A stretch of 64,000 nt of DNA, taken from G965215145 sp965215145. GTDB lineage: Bacteria; Bacteroidota; Rhodothermia; Rhodothermales; JANQRZ01. The position numbers and the translations under genes are program-made. Position 1 is the first letter of the stretch, and each line of letters begins with the position of its first letter. This document shows positions 43,575-51,966 of this stretch, in pieces. Under the pieces are notes generated by a model, which saw nothing but the letters and a program-made list of their open reading frames with translations, was not told the DNA's origin and made no database searches. The stretch lies in assembly GCA_965215145.1 (NCBI GenBank), contig OZ244038.1:1302001-1366000 (forward strand), in the 5' to 3' direction.

Positions 43575-44231
43575 TTATCGCGACGCTACCGCGGCGATCT
43601 CGTCGGATTCGTAGACGGTGAGGCCGAGGTCCGGATCGGCTGCGGCGCGGGCCATCGCAGCGGCGACGTCGGCGGCGGGGATGGCGCGGTACCTCCGCAA
43701 GGGGCCGACGAGGAGCGGGCCGATCACCCGGAACAGCACCGTCATCGCCGCTTCCTTCGGGCGCGACTCGGCGCGGTCGCCGAGGAGGAGGGCCGGGCGG
43801 AACACCCGGACCGCCTCGAAGGGCAGCGCCGCGGCGTCGCGCTCCATCTCGCCCTTGAGCCGGTTGTAGAAGATGCGCGAGTCGGGGTCGGCGCCCATCG
43901 CGCTGACGACGAAGAACCGCCGCGCCCGCACCTGCGCCACCGCCTCGCCGAACGCGAGCACGAAGTCGTAGTCCACCCGCCGGAACGCCTCCTCCGAGCC
44001 CGCCTTCTTGATCGTCGTGCCGAGGCAGCAGAAGGCGTCGTCGCAGGGCGGGAGGTCCGGGAGCGCGCCGAAGCCGGCGATGACCTCTTCCAACCGGTGA
44101 TGCCTGAGCCCGAGGGGCCGGCGGCCGGCGGCGACGACGCGCTCGTAGCGACCGCCGTCGAGGAGGAGCGGGAGGAGGTGGCTACCGACGAGGCCGCTGG
44201 CCCCGGCGATGCAGGCGGTAGGGGTGGGCAC
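43575..44231 (-). CDS. NAD(P)-binding oxidoreductase-like protein (atypical SDR, TIP30/YraR type)
   Basis: A 218-aa atypical short-chain dehydrogenase-like protein. The Rossmann motif is IAGASGLVGSHLLPLLLDGG. FCCLGTTIKKAGSEEAFRRV and RRFFVVSAMGADPDSRIFYN match the HTATIP2/YraR-like subgroup, which binds NADPH but has no assigned reaction. The start is GTG 44231 (VPTPTACIAGASG). Residues further upstream in the open frame derive from a repeat element and are excluded. Confidence 0.85.
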   Translation of the reverse strand: MPTPTACIAGASGLVGSHLLPLLLDGGRYERVVAAGRRPLGLRHHRLEEVIAGFGALPDLPPCDDAFCCLGTTIKKAGSEEAFRRVDYDFVLAFGEAVAQVRARRFFVVSAMGADPDSRIFYNRLKGEMERDAAALPFEAVRVFRPALLLGDRAESRPKEAAMTVLFRVIGPLLVGPLRRYRAIPAADVAAAMARAAADPDLGLTVYESDEIAAVASR

Positions 44232-44237
44232 GGAGGT

Positions 44238-44308
44238 GTGGAGGATGGATGATGGAGGATAGAAGGTGGGGAGAGGCGCTGGCAGCATCCCCCTCCCAAT
44301 CTTCTCAC
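44238..44308. repeat. Heptad-repeat hairpin C2 (AGGAT type) upstream of the NAD(P)-binding gene
   Basis: The left arm (44241-44276) reads aggatgg, atgatgg, aggatag, aaggtgg: the AGGAT-NN unit also seen at 12521. The right arm (44283-44308) is inverted; agaaggtggggag (44261-44273) pairs with ctcccaatcttct (44293-44305) at 11 of 13. The loop is about 20 bases. Its edge is seven bases from the GTG start of the minus-strand gene. Confidence 0.62.
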
Positions 44309-44465
44309 GCCGTCGCGAGAGCAGGGAGTCCCAGGAAAGACAACACCGTAGCCCCGGCACGCCCGGCGAGCGGGCTGGTTCGGCGGTGGGCTGACACGGC
44401 GGGCGTCACCGGCGCCGCAGTAGGTTTGCGCCCGCCGCCCGAAGCCTCCAATCCCACTCCGTTCG

Positions 44466-46250
44466 ATGCCCCTCCCGCCCGCCGCCGCGCCGTCCCCGAG
44501 CGAAGCGAGCGCGGCGCTGCCGGGGATTACGCTTGGTGACGGGTTCCGGCTGCGGGACGGGCAGGCGGCGTTCCTGGAGAAGTGGGCTAAGGCGCTGGAG
44601 CGGGGGGAGCGGAACGCGCTCGGCGTGTTCGTGCCGGGGTACGGGAAGACGGTGACGGCGCTCGCCTCGTTCGTCGTCGCCAAGGAGCTCGGCGTCGCGG
44701 ACCGGCTCGTGGTGTTCGTCCCGCGCGGCAACCTCCGCGACCAGTACGCCGACCCCGAGGAGCTAGCCGCGACCTTCCGCCGCCTCGGCGCGCCGCCCCT
44801 CGCCTTCTGCGTCGCCGACTCCGACCGGGTGTTCCTCAAGAACCTCGACACCGACCTCGTCGTCACCACCTACCAGTACGCCTCCGGCGAGCGCGGCAAC
44901 GACGCGCTGCTCGAATACTGCCGCGCCGGCCGCGCGCTGTTCGTCTTCGACGAGGTCCACCACCTCGCCGACGACGGGACGTGGGCGCGGGCCGTCGAAA
45001 GATTCCCCCACGCCGCCAGCGTCGCCCTCAGCGGCACGCCCGTCCGCAGCGACAGCAAGACGCTGTTCGGGGTGCCCTTCACCGAGGGGCCGGACGGGGA
45101 GCAGTTCTACGAGGCGCTCCACGAGGTCACCATGCGCGAGGCCCACGCCGAGGGCGGCATCCTTAAGCGCGTCGACGCGCACGTCGTCGACTACGCGATC
45201 CGGATGGTCCACGGCGACACCGGCGAGGAGGCCGAGGTCACGCTCTCCGAGCTCCGCGAGGCCGCGCCCTCGGCGCACGAGCTCGACGTGTACCTCGCCC
45301 GGCGGAAGCTCCGCTTCCACGAGGTCTACCTCGAGACCCTGCTCGGCCCGGCCTTCGCGCGGTTCGCCGAGAAGCGGCAGGCGCTCCAGGCCGCGATGCT
45401 CAAGAGCGGGCGCGCGGCGCGGGGGCCGTTCCGGAACCACCAGATGCTCGTCATCGCGATGAGCAACCGCCACGCCGCCGCCGTGCTGGAGTTCGTCCGC
45501 CGCCGGTTCCCGCGCTACGCCGCCGCGCGGATCGGGCAGGACCTCCCCGCCGCCGAGCGCGCCGAAGACCTCGCCGCCTACCGCGAGGGCCGCCTCGACG
45601 TGATGGTGCAGGTGGACATGATCGGGGAGGGGACCGACATCAAGCCGATCTCCGTCATCGTCAAGGCCGACCTCGTCCGCGCCCTCTCGAAGACAATGCA
45701 GCAGGTGTTCCGCGGGATGCGCCACGTCGCCGACTGGCCCGAGGACCAGAACCGCTGCGACATCTACGCCGCCGACGACTCCGACGTCGTCCACACCCTC
45801 TGGTGGATCGCCGAGGAGCAGCGGGCCGGCGCGAAGCGGCGCCGAGAGACGGCCGCCCGTGAGGCTCCGGCCGGCGCTCCTCCCGAGGAGCGGAGCCCGT
45901 GGGAGGTCAAGGCCGTCCGCCACGCCGGCACCGGCTCGCACGCCCTCGAAGCGATGCCCGGCTACACCGCCCACCGCGACTTCCACCGAGACATCCCCCG
46001 GCGCCAGGCCGCGCAGCCGCAGGTGACGGACGTGGGCGCGCGGGAGCGGGAGCTGCGGAAGGAGTGCGCGCGGCTGGCCTCCGAGCTCGCTTTCTTCCTC
46101 AGCGGGCGCGGGCAACCGGTGGACGCGCGCGAGGTCCACGCCCGCGCCAAGCGGCACCTCGCCGCGGCGCAGGGGGAGCTCAGCGTGCGCAAGCTGGAGC
46201 GGAAGCGGCGGTGGCTGGAGCGCTGCCTCCAGATGGGACGGCTCTTCTGA
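44466..46250 (+). CDS. Orphan SF2 DEAD/DEAH-type helicase-like protein
   Basis: The product (594 aa) is a superfamily 2 NTPase. An atypical Walker A VPGYGKTVTAL lies near residue 60. FVFDEVHHLADD (motif II, DEVH) and SVALSGTPVRSDS (motif III-like) follow, with DMIGEGTDIKPISVI and QQVFRGMRHV (motif VI-like) in the second RecA domain. The C-terminal part (about 470-594) is a basic, coiled-coil-like extension. This form resembles restriction- or defence-associated SF2 helicases, but no nuclease, methylase or phage gene is next to it. The 214-bp gap upstream holds the C2 repeat. Its function is not deducible. Confidence 0.82.
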   Translation: MPLPPAAAPSPSEASAALPGITLGDGFRLRDGQAAFLEKWAKALERGERNALGVFVPGYGKTVTALASFVVAKELGVADRLVVFVPRGNLRDQYADPEELAATFRRLGAPPLAFCVADSDRVFLKNLDTDLVVTTYQYASGERGNDALLEYCRAGRALFVFDEVHHLADDGTWARAVERFPHAASVALSGTPVRSDSKTLFGVPFTEGPDGEQFYEALHEVTMREAHAEGGILKRVDAHVVDYAIRMVHGDTGEEAEVTLSELREAAPSAHELDVYLARRKLRFHEVYLETLLGPAFARFAEKRQALQAAMLKSGRAARGPFRNHQMLVIAMSNRHAAAVLEFVRRRFPRYAAARIGQDLPAAERAEDLAAYREGRLDVMVQVDMIGEGTDIKPISVIVKADLVRALSKTMQQVFRGMRHVADWPEDQNRCDIYAADDSDVVHTLWWIAEEQRAGAKRRRETAAREAPAGAPPEERSPWEVKAVRHAGTGSHALEAMPGYTAHRDFHRDIPRRQAAQPQVTDVGARERELRKECARLASELAFFLSGRGQPVDAREVHARAKRHLAAAQGELSVRKLERKRRWLERCLQMGRLF

Positions 46251-46360
46251 GGCCACCGGCTCGGCCGACCCTACGCCGGGAGCCCGTCCTGAGGGGGATT
46301 CGAGGTAGGGTCTAACCCTGCAAGGCCGTTGGTCTAAGACCCGCCGGGCGGCGCGCGTTT

Positions 46361-46375
46361 CCCCCACCGGGGGGG
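46361..46375 (+). terminator. Hairpin after the helicase gene
   Basis: CCCCC (46361-46365), loop ACC, and a run of seven G beginning at 46369 can form a short stem preceded by TTT. It lies about 110 bases after the helicase stop and before the first YceI gene. The rest of 46251-46468 shows no gene; an A+T-rich patch at 46412-46446 (cgttacttaaatg ... tataac) may be the YceI promoter, but the boxes are weak. Confidence 0.35.
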
Positions 46376-46468
46376 TAGGGGGCGGACGGCGGCTGGGAGC
46401 CACGGGGAGGCGTTACTTAAATGCTCGACGCCCGACTCCTATAACCCCCGCCACCCGAACCCGAAACG

Positions 46469-47044
46469 ATGAACCGACTCCGGCTCACCCTCCTCGCCGC
46501 CGCCCTCACGGCCCTCGCATGGGCCGGAGGGGACTCGCTCCAGCTTGAACCCGGCAGCAAGATCTGGATCGAGGGGACCTCCACCGTCCACGACTGGACG
46601 TGCCAGGTCGAGCAGCTCGCCGGCGCGCTCGACGCGGAGCCGGGCCAGGACGGACTCGGGGAGCTAGGCGCCGCCCGCGTCACCGTCCCCGTGCAGGGGA
46701 TCGACTGCGACAACGGGACGATGGACGGGAAGCTCCGCGACGCGCTGAAGGCATCCTCCAGCCCCGCCGTCCGCTACACCCTCACCCGCGCCGAGGTCGG
46801 CGCACCCGGCGCCGACGGGTGGTTCACGCTCGACACGACCGGCCGGCTCAGCATGGCCGGCGCCACCCGGAACGTGGCGATGGAGGTGCGGGGGAAGGCC
46901 CTCGGCGGCGGCCGGTTCCGCTTCACCGGGCAACTCCCCCTCCGCATGACCGACTTCGGGATCGACCCGCCGACGGCGCTCCTCGGCGCGCTCAAGACGG
47001 GCGACCAGGTCACCGTCCACTTCGACGTCACGGCCGGCCGCTAG
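46469..47044 (+). CDS. YceI family protein, first paralogue
   Basis: A 191-aa exported lipocalin-like protein. Signal peptide MNRLRLTLLAAALTALAWAG is followed by the YceI start IWIEGTSTVHDWTC. The signature MTDFGIDPPTALLGALKTGD precedes a final strand VTVHFDV. YceI barrels bind polyisoprenoid-type lipids in the periplasm. Cys residues in WTCQV and IDCDNG may form a disulfide. A clear paralogue follows after four bases. Confidence 0.9.
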   Translation: MNRLRLTLLAAALTALAWAGGDSLQLEPGSKIWIEGTSTVHDWTCQVEQLAGALDAEPGQDGLGELGAARVTVPVQGIDCDNGTMDGKLRDALKASSSPAVRYTLTRAEVGAPGADGWFTLDTTGRLSMAGATRNVAMEVRGKALGGGRFRFTGQLPLRMTDFGIDPPTALLGALKTGDQVTVHFDVTAGR

Positions 47045-47048
47045 CCCG

Positions 47049-47648
47049 ATGGCGCTCCGCCACGCTCGCCTCGCGCTCGCCCTGGCCGCCGGGCTCCTCC
47101 TCGCTGGCGCCGGCGCCGCTCAATCCTCCGAGGCCCCCGGTAGCTACGCCCTCCAGGGCGAGAGTCGCTTCTGGATCGAGGGGACGACCACCGTGGACGA
47201 CTTCGCGTGCACGGCCGCCCCGGTGCGGGGCCGCGCCGCCGTCGCCCCCCGGGCGGTCGGGGGCACCCTCGCCGTCCCCGTGGCGGCCTTCGACTGCGGG
47301 ATCGGGCAGATGAACCGCGACCTCCAGGCCGCCCTCCGCGGCGACGCCCACCCCGAGATCCGCTTCGGGCTCCAGCGGGCCGAGGCGGCCGGTGCCACGG
47401 ACGCCGGGGGGTGGGTCCCCGTCCGTGCGTGGGGAACCCTCAGCCTCGCCGGCGCCGAGCGCCTCGTCGCGCTGACGGCGCAGGGGCGCCGCTACCCCGA
47501 CGGCCGCGTCCGCATCCGGGGTCGCCACCCCCTCCTCATGACCGACTTCGGCGTCGAGCCCCCCGCCCGGCTGCTCGGCCTCGTCCGCGTCCACGACCGC
47601 ATCGTCGTCCACTTCGACCTCGTGGCGGCCCCGGCCGCCGAGGGATAG
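47049..47648 (+). CDS. YceI family protein, second paralogue
   Basis: The second of a YceI tandem (199 aa). It has a signal peptide ending AGAGAAQS. FWIEGTTTVDDFAC is parallel to the first copy, and MTDFGVEPPARLLGLVRVHD precedes the last strand IVVHFDL. The two Cys positions (FAC, FDCG) match those of the first copy. The overall low similarity suggests an old duplication or specialised ligands. The downstream porin-like gene starts 37 bp later, so all three may be one operon. Confidence 0.9.
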   Translation: MALRHARLALALAAGLLLAGAGAAQSSEAPGSYALQGESRFWIEGTTTVDDFACTAAPVRGRAAVAPRAVGGTLAVPVAAFDCGIGQMNRDLQAALRGDAHPEIRFGLQRAEAAGATDAGGWVPVRAWGTLSLAGAERLVALTAQGRRYPDGRVRIRGRHPLLMTDFGVEPPARLLGLVRVHDRIVVHFDLVAAPAAEG

Positions 47649-47685
47649 ACCTCCTTTCCCCCACGACCACCCAACCTCACCCGCC

Positions 47686-49011
47686 ATGCGCCACACCCTC
47701 CACGCCCTCCTCGCCGCCGTCCTCCTCGTGCTGCTCGCGCCGCTTGCCCCCGCGCAGGACTTCGGGAGCGACGACGACGTCGGCTTCGAGGACATCCAGT
47801 ACTACCGGCCGAACAGCCAGGCCGGCCTCAACATGTTCGAGGTGCCCAAGGCGGCCAACGCGCCGTTCGACGGCTTCGAGGTCCACCTCGGCGGCGACTT
47901 CGCCATCCAGTTCCAGGCCCTCTCGCAGTCCAACGACGCCGACACCCTCGTCGCCCTGGCGAACAACTTCGCGCTGCCGACGGCGAACCTCAACGTCGAC
48001 GTCCAGATCGCCGAGGGGATGCGGATGCACCTCCGCACCTACCTCTCCTCGCGGCACCACCCCGAGGCGTGGGTGAAGGGCGGCTACTTCCAGATCGACA
48101 ACCTCGACTTCATCCAGGAGGGCTTCCTGGACAAGGTCATGGAGGTCGCGCGCTTCCGGTTCGGCATGGACGACATCAACTACGGCGACACCCACTTCCG
48201 CCGCTCGGACAACGCGCGGGCCATCTACAACCCGTTCGTCAGCAACTACATCATGGACGCCTTCTCGACGGAGCCCTTCGCGGAGGTGACGGTCCTCAGG
48301 TCCGGCTTCCTCGGCGTCGCCGGCCTCTCGAACGGCCGCCTCAACCAGAGCCCGCTCGAAGGGGACGATGGCGTCGCCTTCTACGGCAAGCTCGGCTACG
48401 ACGGCCAGGTCAACGACGCGGTCCGCGCCCGCCTGACGGGGTCGGTCTACCACAGCACCGACGCCGGTACGCGGGACTACCTCTACGGCGGCGACCGTGC
48501 GGGGGCCCGGTACTACAACGTCCTGGAGGTGGTCGACGAGGAGCGCCCCAGCGACTTCCTGCCCCGCTTCAACCCGCGCTTCCCGCACCAGACGGCCGTC
48601 ATGGTCAACCCGTTCGTGCGGTACCAGGCGCTCGACAACCTGGCCGTCGAGTTCTTCGGTGTGGTCGAGCAGAGCATGGGTGGGGGTGAGGTCCAGTTGG
48701 GCGAGGGGCAGATGGTCAAAAACGGCGGCTTCACGCAGCTCGGCGGCGAGCTCATCCTGCGGCTCGGCCCCGACGACGACTTCTACGTCGGCGGGCGCTA
48801 CAACACCGTCACCGGCGAGCAGGTCGAGGACGGGCCGGAGATGGAGATCAGCCGGCTCAACGTCGGCGGCGGCTGGTACCTCACGCAGAACGTGCTGGCG
48901 AAGGCGGAGTACGTGACCTCCTCCTACGACGGCGACGGGTTCGCCAACGACATCCGGTACGCCGGCGCCGAGTTCAGCGGGTTCGTCCTCGAAGCTGCTA
49001 TCAGCTTCTGA
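47686..49011 (+). CDS. Porin-like outer-membrane beta-barrel protein
   Basis: A 441-aa exported barrel. The signal peptide ends LAPLAPAQ. The mature start DFGSDDDVGFEDIQYYRPNS is followed by many amphipathic strands with aromatic girdles, and the protein ends GFVLEAAISF with C-terminal Phe, the BAM recognition signal. FRFGMDDINYGDTHFRRSDN and KAEYVTSSYDGDGFANDIRY recall DcaP/phosphate-porin-like families, but I cannot assign a substrate. It follows the YceI pair on the same strand. Confidence 0.8.
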   Translation: MRHTLHALLAAVLLVLLAPLAPAQDFGSDDDVGFEDIQYYRPNSQAGLNMFEVPKAANAPFDGFEVHLGGDFAIQFQALSQSNDADTLVALANNFALPTANLNVDVQIAEGMRMHLRTYLSSRHHPEAWVKGGYFQIDNLDFIQEGFLDKVMEVARFRFGMDDINYGDTHFRRSDNARAIYNPFVSNYIMDAFSTEPFAEVTVLRSGFLGVAGLSNGRLNQSPLEGDDGVAFYGKLGYDGQVNDAVRARLTGSVYHSTDAGTRDYLYGGDRAGARYYNVLEVVDEERPSDFLPRFNPRFPHQTAVMVNPFVRYQALDNLAVEFFGVVEQSMGGGEVQLGEGQMVKNGGFTQLGGELILRLGPDDDFYVGGRYNTVTGEQVEDGPEMEISRLNVGGGWYLTQNVLAKAEYVTSSYDGDGFANDIRYAGAEFSGFVLEAAISF

Positions 49012-49023
49012 CCCCGCGGGGTC
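49010..49023 (+). terminator. Palindrome at the porin stop codon
   Basis: GACCCCGCGGGGTC is a perfect palindrome that includes the last two bases of the TGA stop. As RNA it would form GACCC/GGGTC with a CGCG loop. It may end the YceI-porin transcript. The gap up to 49163 has no gene; it contains an A+T-rich word ctttaatttgg at 49084-49094 that could be part of a promoter. Confidence 0.35.
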
Positions 49024-49163
49024 GGCGCCCGCCACGAGGAGGCCGACGGTCGCCAGGGTTTCCGCCGGGTGCTGGAGCACACGCTTTAATTTGGCCCTCA
49101 TGTTCGCGGCACGGCGGCGGCGCAGGTTGGGGCCTTCCCAAGCTGGCCCGCACCCGCCCCGCC

Positions 49164-49952
49164 GTGGCCGTCCCGCTCCGCCTTCTCCCCCCCCGGCCGG
49201 TGACCGACCCGCCGCGCCCGCGCCCCGAGGGCGCCCCATTGCGGCTGGCCCTCGCTCTGCTCGCGGAGCGGGACGTGGCCGCCGTGCGGGCGTGCTGCCC
49301 GCCCCCCGTCGCGGCGGAGGCCGTTGGGGAGGAGGCTCCGTTAAGCGGCGCCTTCGACGCCCTGCTCGTCGGGTGGGACGAGGCGGGCGACGGCGACTTC
49401 CAACGGTGGGCGCTGCGGGCGCGGACCGCCGGGCTCTACGTCTTCGCCCTCTGCGGCCCGGCCGACCGCGCCGCCGCCCTCGACGCCGGCGCCGACGCGG
49501 CCGTCGCGCACCCCCTCGACCCGGAGGTGCTCCGCGCGCAGGTGCGCGCCCTCCGCCGCCTCACCACCGGCGAGGACACCCCGACGCCGCCGGACGGGAC
49601 GCCGCCGGACGGGCAGCGCGCCGCCGCGCAGCCCCCCGAAGCCCTCGGCCCGCTCCGGCTCGACCGGCGGGCGCGGACGGCGACGGTGGCGGGCGCGGAC
49701 CTCCCCCTCACACTCAAGGAGTTCGACCTCCTCGCCCACCTCCTCGACCACGCCGGGGCGTGCTGCTCGCGCGACGAGATCCTCCGCGACGTCTGGGGGA
49801 TCGACTTCGAGACCGGCACGAACACCATCGACGTCTTCGTCTACGCCCTCCGGCGGAAGCTCCGCAGCCGCGGGCTCTCCGGCGCGATCCAGACCGTCCG
49901 CGGCGTCGGCTACCGCCTCGCGCCGGACGCCCTCACGGCCCCGCCCTCCTGA
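49164..49952 (+). CDS. OmpR-type winged-helix regulator with degenerate receiver
   Basis: A 262-aa protein starting at GTG 49164. The C-terminal winged helix (about 155-250) is typical of OmpR/PhoB: LTLKEFDLLAHLLDHAGACC, SRDEILRDVWGIDF, TNTIDVFVYALRRKL, IQTVRGVGYRLAP. The N-terminal receiver-like domain has lost its key residues. Where the phosphoacceptor Asp should lie, FDALLVGWDEA has Gly, and the conserved Lys before Pro is His (AVAHPLD). It is therefore probably not controlled by normal Asp phosphorylation. It sits six bases upstream of the Asp23-type cluster, which it may control. Confidence 0.85.
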   Translation: MAVPLRLLPPRPVTDPPRPRPEGAPLRLALALLAERDVAAVRACCPPPVAAEAVGEEAPLSGAFDALLVGWDEAGDGDFQRWALRARTAGLYVFALCGPADRAAALDAGADAAVAHPLDPEVLRAQVRALRRLTTGEDTPTPPDGTPPDGQRAAAQPPEALGPLRLDRRARTATVAGADLPLTLKEFDLLAHLLDHAGACCSRDEILRDVWGIDFETGTNTIDVFVYALRRKLRSRGLSGAIQTVRGVGYRLAPDALTAPPS

Positions 49953-49957
49953 CCCCG

Positions 49958-50461
49958 ATGCCCGACTCCTCCACCGGCGCCGCCACGGGCGGCCAGGTCC
50001 GCGTCTCCGCCGCCGTGCTCGACCGGCTCACGACGGTCGCGGCCAGCGAGGTCCCCGGCGTGCTCCACACCGAGAGCTACGTCGGCGGCGCCGTCGTGGG
50101 CGGGGTGATCGGCGGGGCCGTCGGGTTCGCGCAGGGCGGCCCGGCGGGCGCGGCGGCGGCGGCAGCGGCGGGCTCCGTCGCGGGGGCGGCGGCGGCCCAC
50201 CTCCTCCACGAGCGGCGCCGCCAGCAGGAGCTGGCCCCCCTCGACGGCGACGTGGCGCCTGAGCTGGACGTCCGCATCGTCGCGCGGTACGGGGAGGACC
50301 TCCACGCCCTGGCCGAGCAGGTGCGCGGCAGCGTCGAGGCCGCGCTCCGGGAGACGCTGGGGCTCCGCCCGAGCGCCGTCCGCGTCGAGGTGGTCGATGT
50401 GGCGGACCCCGGCTCCGAGCCCGCCCCGGCTCCCTACCCCGGCCCGCCGGCACCGCCATGA
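49958..50461 (+). CDS. Asp23/Gls24-like protein with glycine-zipper insertion
   Basis: A 167-aa protein. The start VRVSAAVLDRLTTVAASEVPGVLHT resembles the first strand and helix of the Asp23/Gls24 fold, and the end ELDVRIVARYGEDLHALAEQV with VRVEVVDV resembles the second half. Between them is a Gly/Ala-rich zipper (GGAVVGGVIGGAVGFAQGG, about 42-80) that could insert into a membrane and is not part of the normal domain. The gene follows the regulator by six bases and overlaps the next by ATGA. The assignment rests on pattern and on the unmistakable Asp23 gene at 51967. Confidence 0.68.
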   Translation: MPDSSTGAATGGQVRVSAAVLDRLTTVAASEVPGVLHTESYVGGAVVGGVIGGAVGFAQGGPAGAAAAAAAGSVAGAAAAHLLHERRRQQELAPLDGDVAPELDVRIVARYGEDLHALAEQVRGSVEAALRETLGLRPSAVRVEVVDVADPGSEPAPAPYPGPPAPP

Positions 50462-50871
50462 CGGCCGCCGACCCCGTCGAGGAGGCCCGGAGCTACCGCG
50501 CCGCGCTCGCCCCGATGCGGGGGAGCGGCTCGGAGGACGGGTGGCTCCTGGCCGCCGCCGCGCTCCGGCAGGCCGCCGTCGGGGTGCCCGAGGTGGACGG
50601 CCTCGCCGACGCGGGCGCGTTCCAGACCCGCGGGCGCGGCCCCGCCGTCCTCGGCATCGCCCTCTCACCCCGGCTCGACGGGAGCGTCCGCGCCGACGTG
50701 GGGCTCGTGCTGGCATCCTCGGCGCTGGCCGAGCCGGATCGGTTCGCGGCGGCGCTGCGGCTCGTCCGGCAGCGCCTCCGGGCGACGTGGGAGCGGCTCG
50801 GCTCCGGCACCCCCCTGGACCTCCACCTCCACGTCGTGGACGTGGGGCCGCAGGCGCGGGAGGGGGTTTAA
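50458..50871 (+). CDS. Hypothetical protein of the Asp23-type cluster
   Basis: A 137-aa protein without signal peptide or membrane segment. The second half (LDGSVRADVGLVLASSALAE to DLHLHVVDV) has the strand-helix-strand order of Gls24-like domains and ends with a similar beta strand, so it may be a divergent member. This is only suggestive. Its start overlaps the preceding stop by four bases, which implies coupled translation. Confidence 0.55.
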   Translation: MTAADPVEEARSYRAALAPMRGSGSEDGWLLAAAALRQAAVGVPEVDGLADAGAFQTRGRGPAVLGIALSPRLDGSVRADVGLVLASSALAEPDRFAAALRLVRQRLRATWERLGSGTPLDLHLHVVDVGPQAREGV

Positions 50872-50971
50872 TGCGCTCATCATAAACCACTAAGCCGCTG
50901 CTCATGCACGCCTGCTACCGGCGCCGCCAGCTTTGGACCGCCCCTCTTCCGCAGCGGCGCCCGCCCGCCCC

Positions 50972-51586
50972 GTGAACCCCCGCCTCCTCTACGGCCTGCT
51001 CCGCCTCGCCGCCCTCCTCGTGGGCGCGGCGCTGCTGCTCGGCGGCCTCGTCCTGCTGGCCCACAGCCTCGACGCGACGGGGCCCTTCCGCGCGCTGCTC
51101 GGCGGGGGCGGGCTCGCCCTCGGGCTCGACCTGACGGAGTTCCCGCTGCGCGAGCGGTGGGTGTGGGCCGCCGCCGCCGTGGGGGTCGCGCTGCTGGGCG
51201 GGGCGCTGCTCGCGCTGGCCCTCGCGCCGACGGCCGAGCAGCGCGAGCGGAGCCGGCGCGTCCGCCTCTCGGGGCACAGCCGCAACGGGCTCTACGGCAG
51301 CGGCGAGGTCACCGTCTCGATGCGGAGCCTCTACGCCCTCGTCGTCCACGAGGCCGAGCGCGACCCCGCCGTGCGCGAGGCCGACCCCTCGCTCCGGCTT
51401 CAGCGCGACGGGTGGCACCTCGCCTGCCGCCTCGTCGTCACGCCCGAGGCCGTGCTGCCGGAGGTGGCCGCCCGCCTGAAGCCCCGCCTCAAGGACGCCC
51501 TCGAGCGCCACACCGGCCTCCCCGTAGCCCGCACCGACCTCGACGTCCAGCTCTTCGCCCTCGACGCCCGCCAGCGCGTCTACTGA
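50972..51586 (+). CDS. AmaP-like alkaline shock membrane anchor protein
   Basis: A 204-aa protein with two N-terminal membrane helices (about 8-32 and 60-85, separated by a short loop) and a soluble C-terminal domain (about 95-204). The latter has VRLSGHSRNGLYGSGEVTVS and ends in strands LDVQLFALDARQRVY, as in AmaP, which anchors Asp23 to the membrane in Gram-positive bacteria. The start is uncertain: GTG 50972 (VNPRLLYGLLRLAALL) or TTG 50933, 13 codons earlier. It lies inside the cluster of Asp23-type genes. Confidence 0.75.
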   Translation: MNPRLLYGLLRLAALLVGAALLLGGLVLLAHSLDATGPFRALLGGGGLALGLDLTEFPLRERWVWAAAAVGVALLGGALLALALAPTAEQRERSRRVRLSGHSRNGLYGSGEVTVSMRSLYALVVHEAERDPAVREADPSLRLQRDGWHLACRLVVTPEAVLPEVAARLKPRLKDALERHTGLPVARTDLDVQLFALDARQRVY

Positions 51587-51612
51587 GCGCGCCCCGCCCC
51601 GAGCCTGATCCG

Positions 51613-51918
51613 ATGGGACCCCACGACCCGTTCCCTCCCCGTACCGACCGCCCCGGCTCCGGCCTGGGGGCTCCGCCGCCAGCCCCTCCCAGCGGGGGCG
51701 CCTCTCCGGCGCCACGCTCGCCGCGCACGGGTGCCCTCGCCGGCCTCACGCTCGGGGCCGCGTTCGGGTTCGTCGTGGTGGTGGCGGGGGTGGGAGCCGC
51801 GCTGCTGGTCCTCTTCTGCGCCGCCGTCGGGGCCGCCCTCGGCGCCGTCGTCTACGGCGCCCTCGCCGGCCGGCTCGACCCGGCGGCGGCGTGGCGCTCG
51901 CTCTGGCGCTCCCCCTGA
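51613..51918 (+). CDS. Small membrane protein, DUF2273-like
   Basis: A 101-aa protein. A Pro-rich N-terminus is followed by two closely spaced hydrophobic segments (about 42-88: LAGLTLGAAFGFVVVVAGVG, AALLVLFCAAVGAALGAVVY). Small two-helix proteins of this kind (DUF2273) regularly accompany Asp23 and AmaP genes in Firmicutes, which supports the call. The stop codon lies within a 20-bp tandem duplication (ctctggcgctccccctga at about 51900-51938) that could have shifted its end. Confidence 0.62.
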   Translation: MGPHDPFPPRTDRPGSGLGAPPPAPPSGGASPAPRSPRTGALAGLTLGAAFGFVVVVAGVGAALLVLFCAAVGAALGAVVYGALAGRLDPAAAWRSLWRSP

Positions 51919-51966
51919 CACTCTGGCGCTCCCCCTGACGCTCCCCTCACCCAACCCCCTCCCCTC

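Noticed and set aside
51900..51939. Tandem 20-bp duplication at the end of the DUF2273-like gene as a mobile element
   Set aside because: It is a simple two-copy local duplication without inverted ends or other copies in the window.
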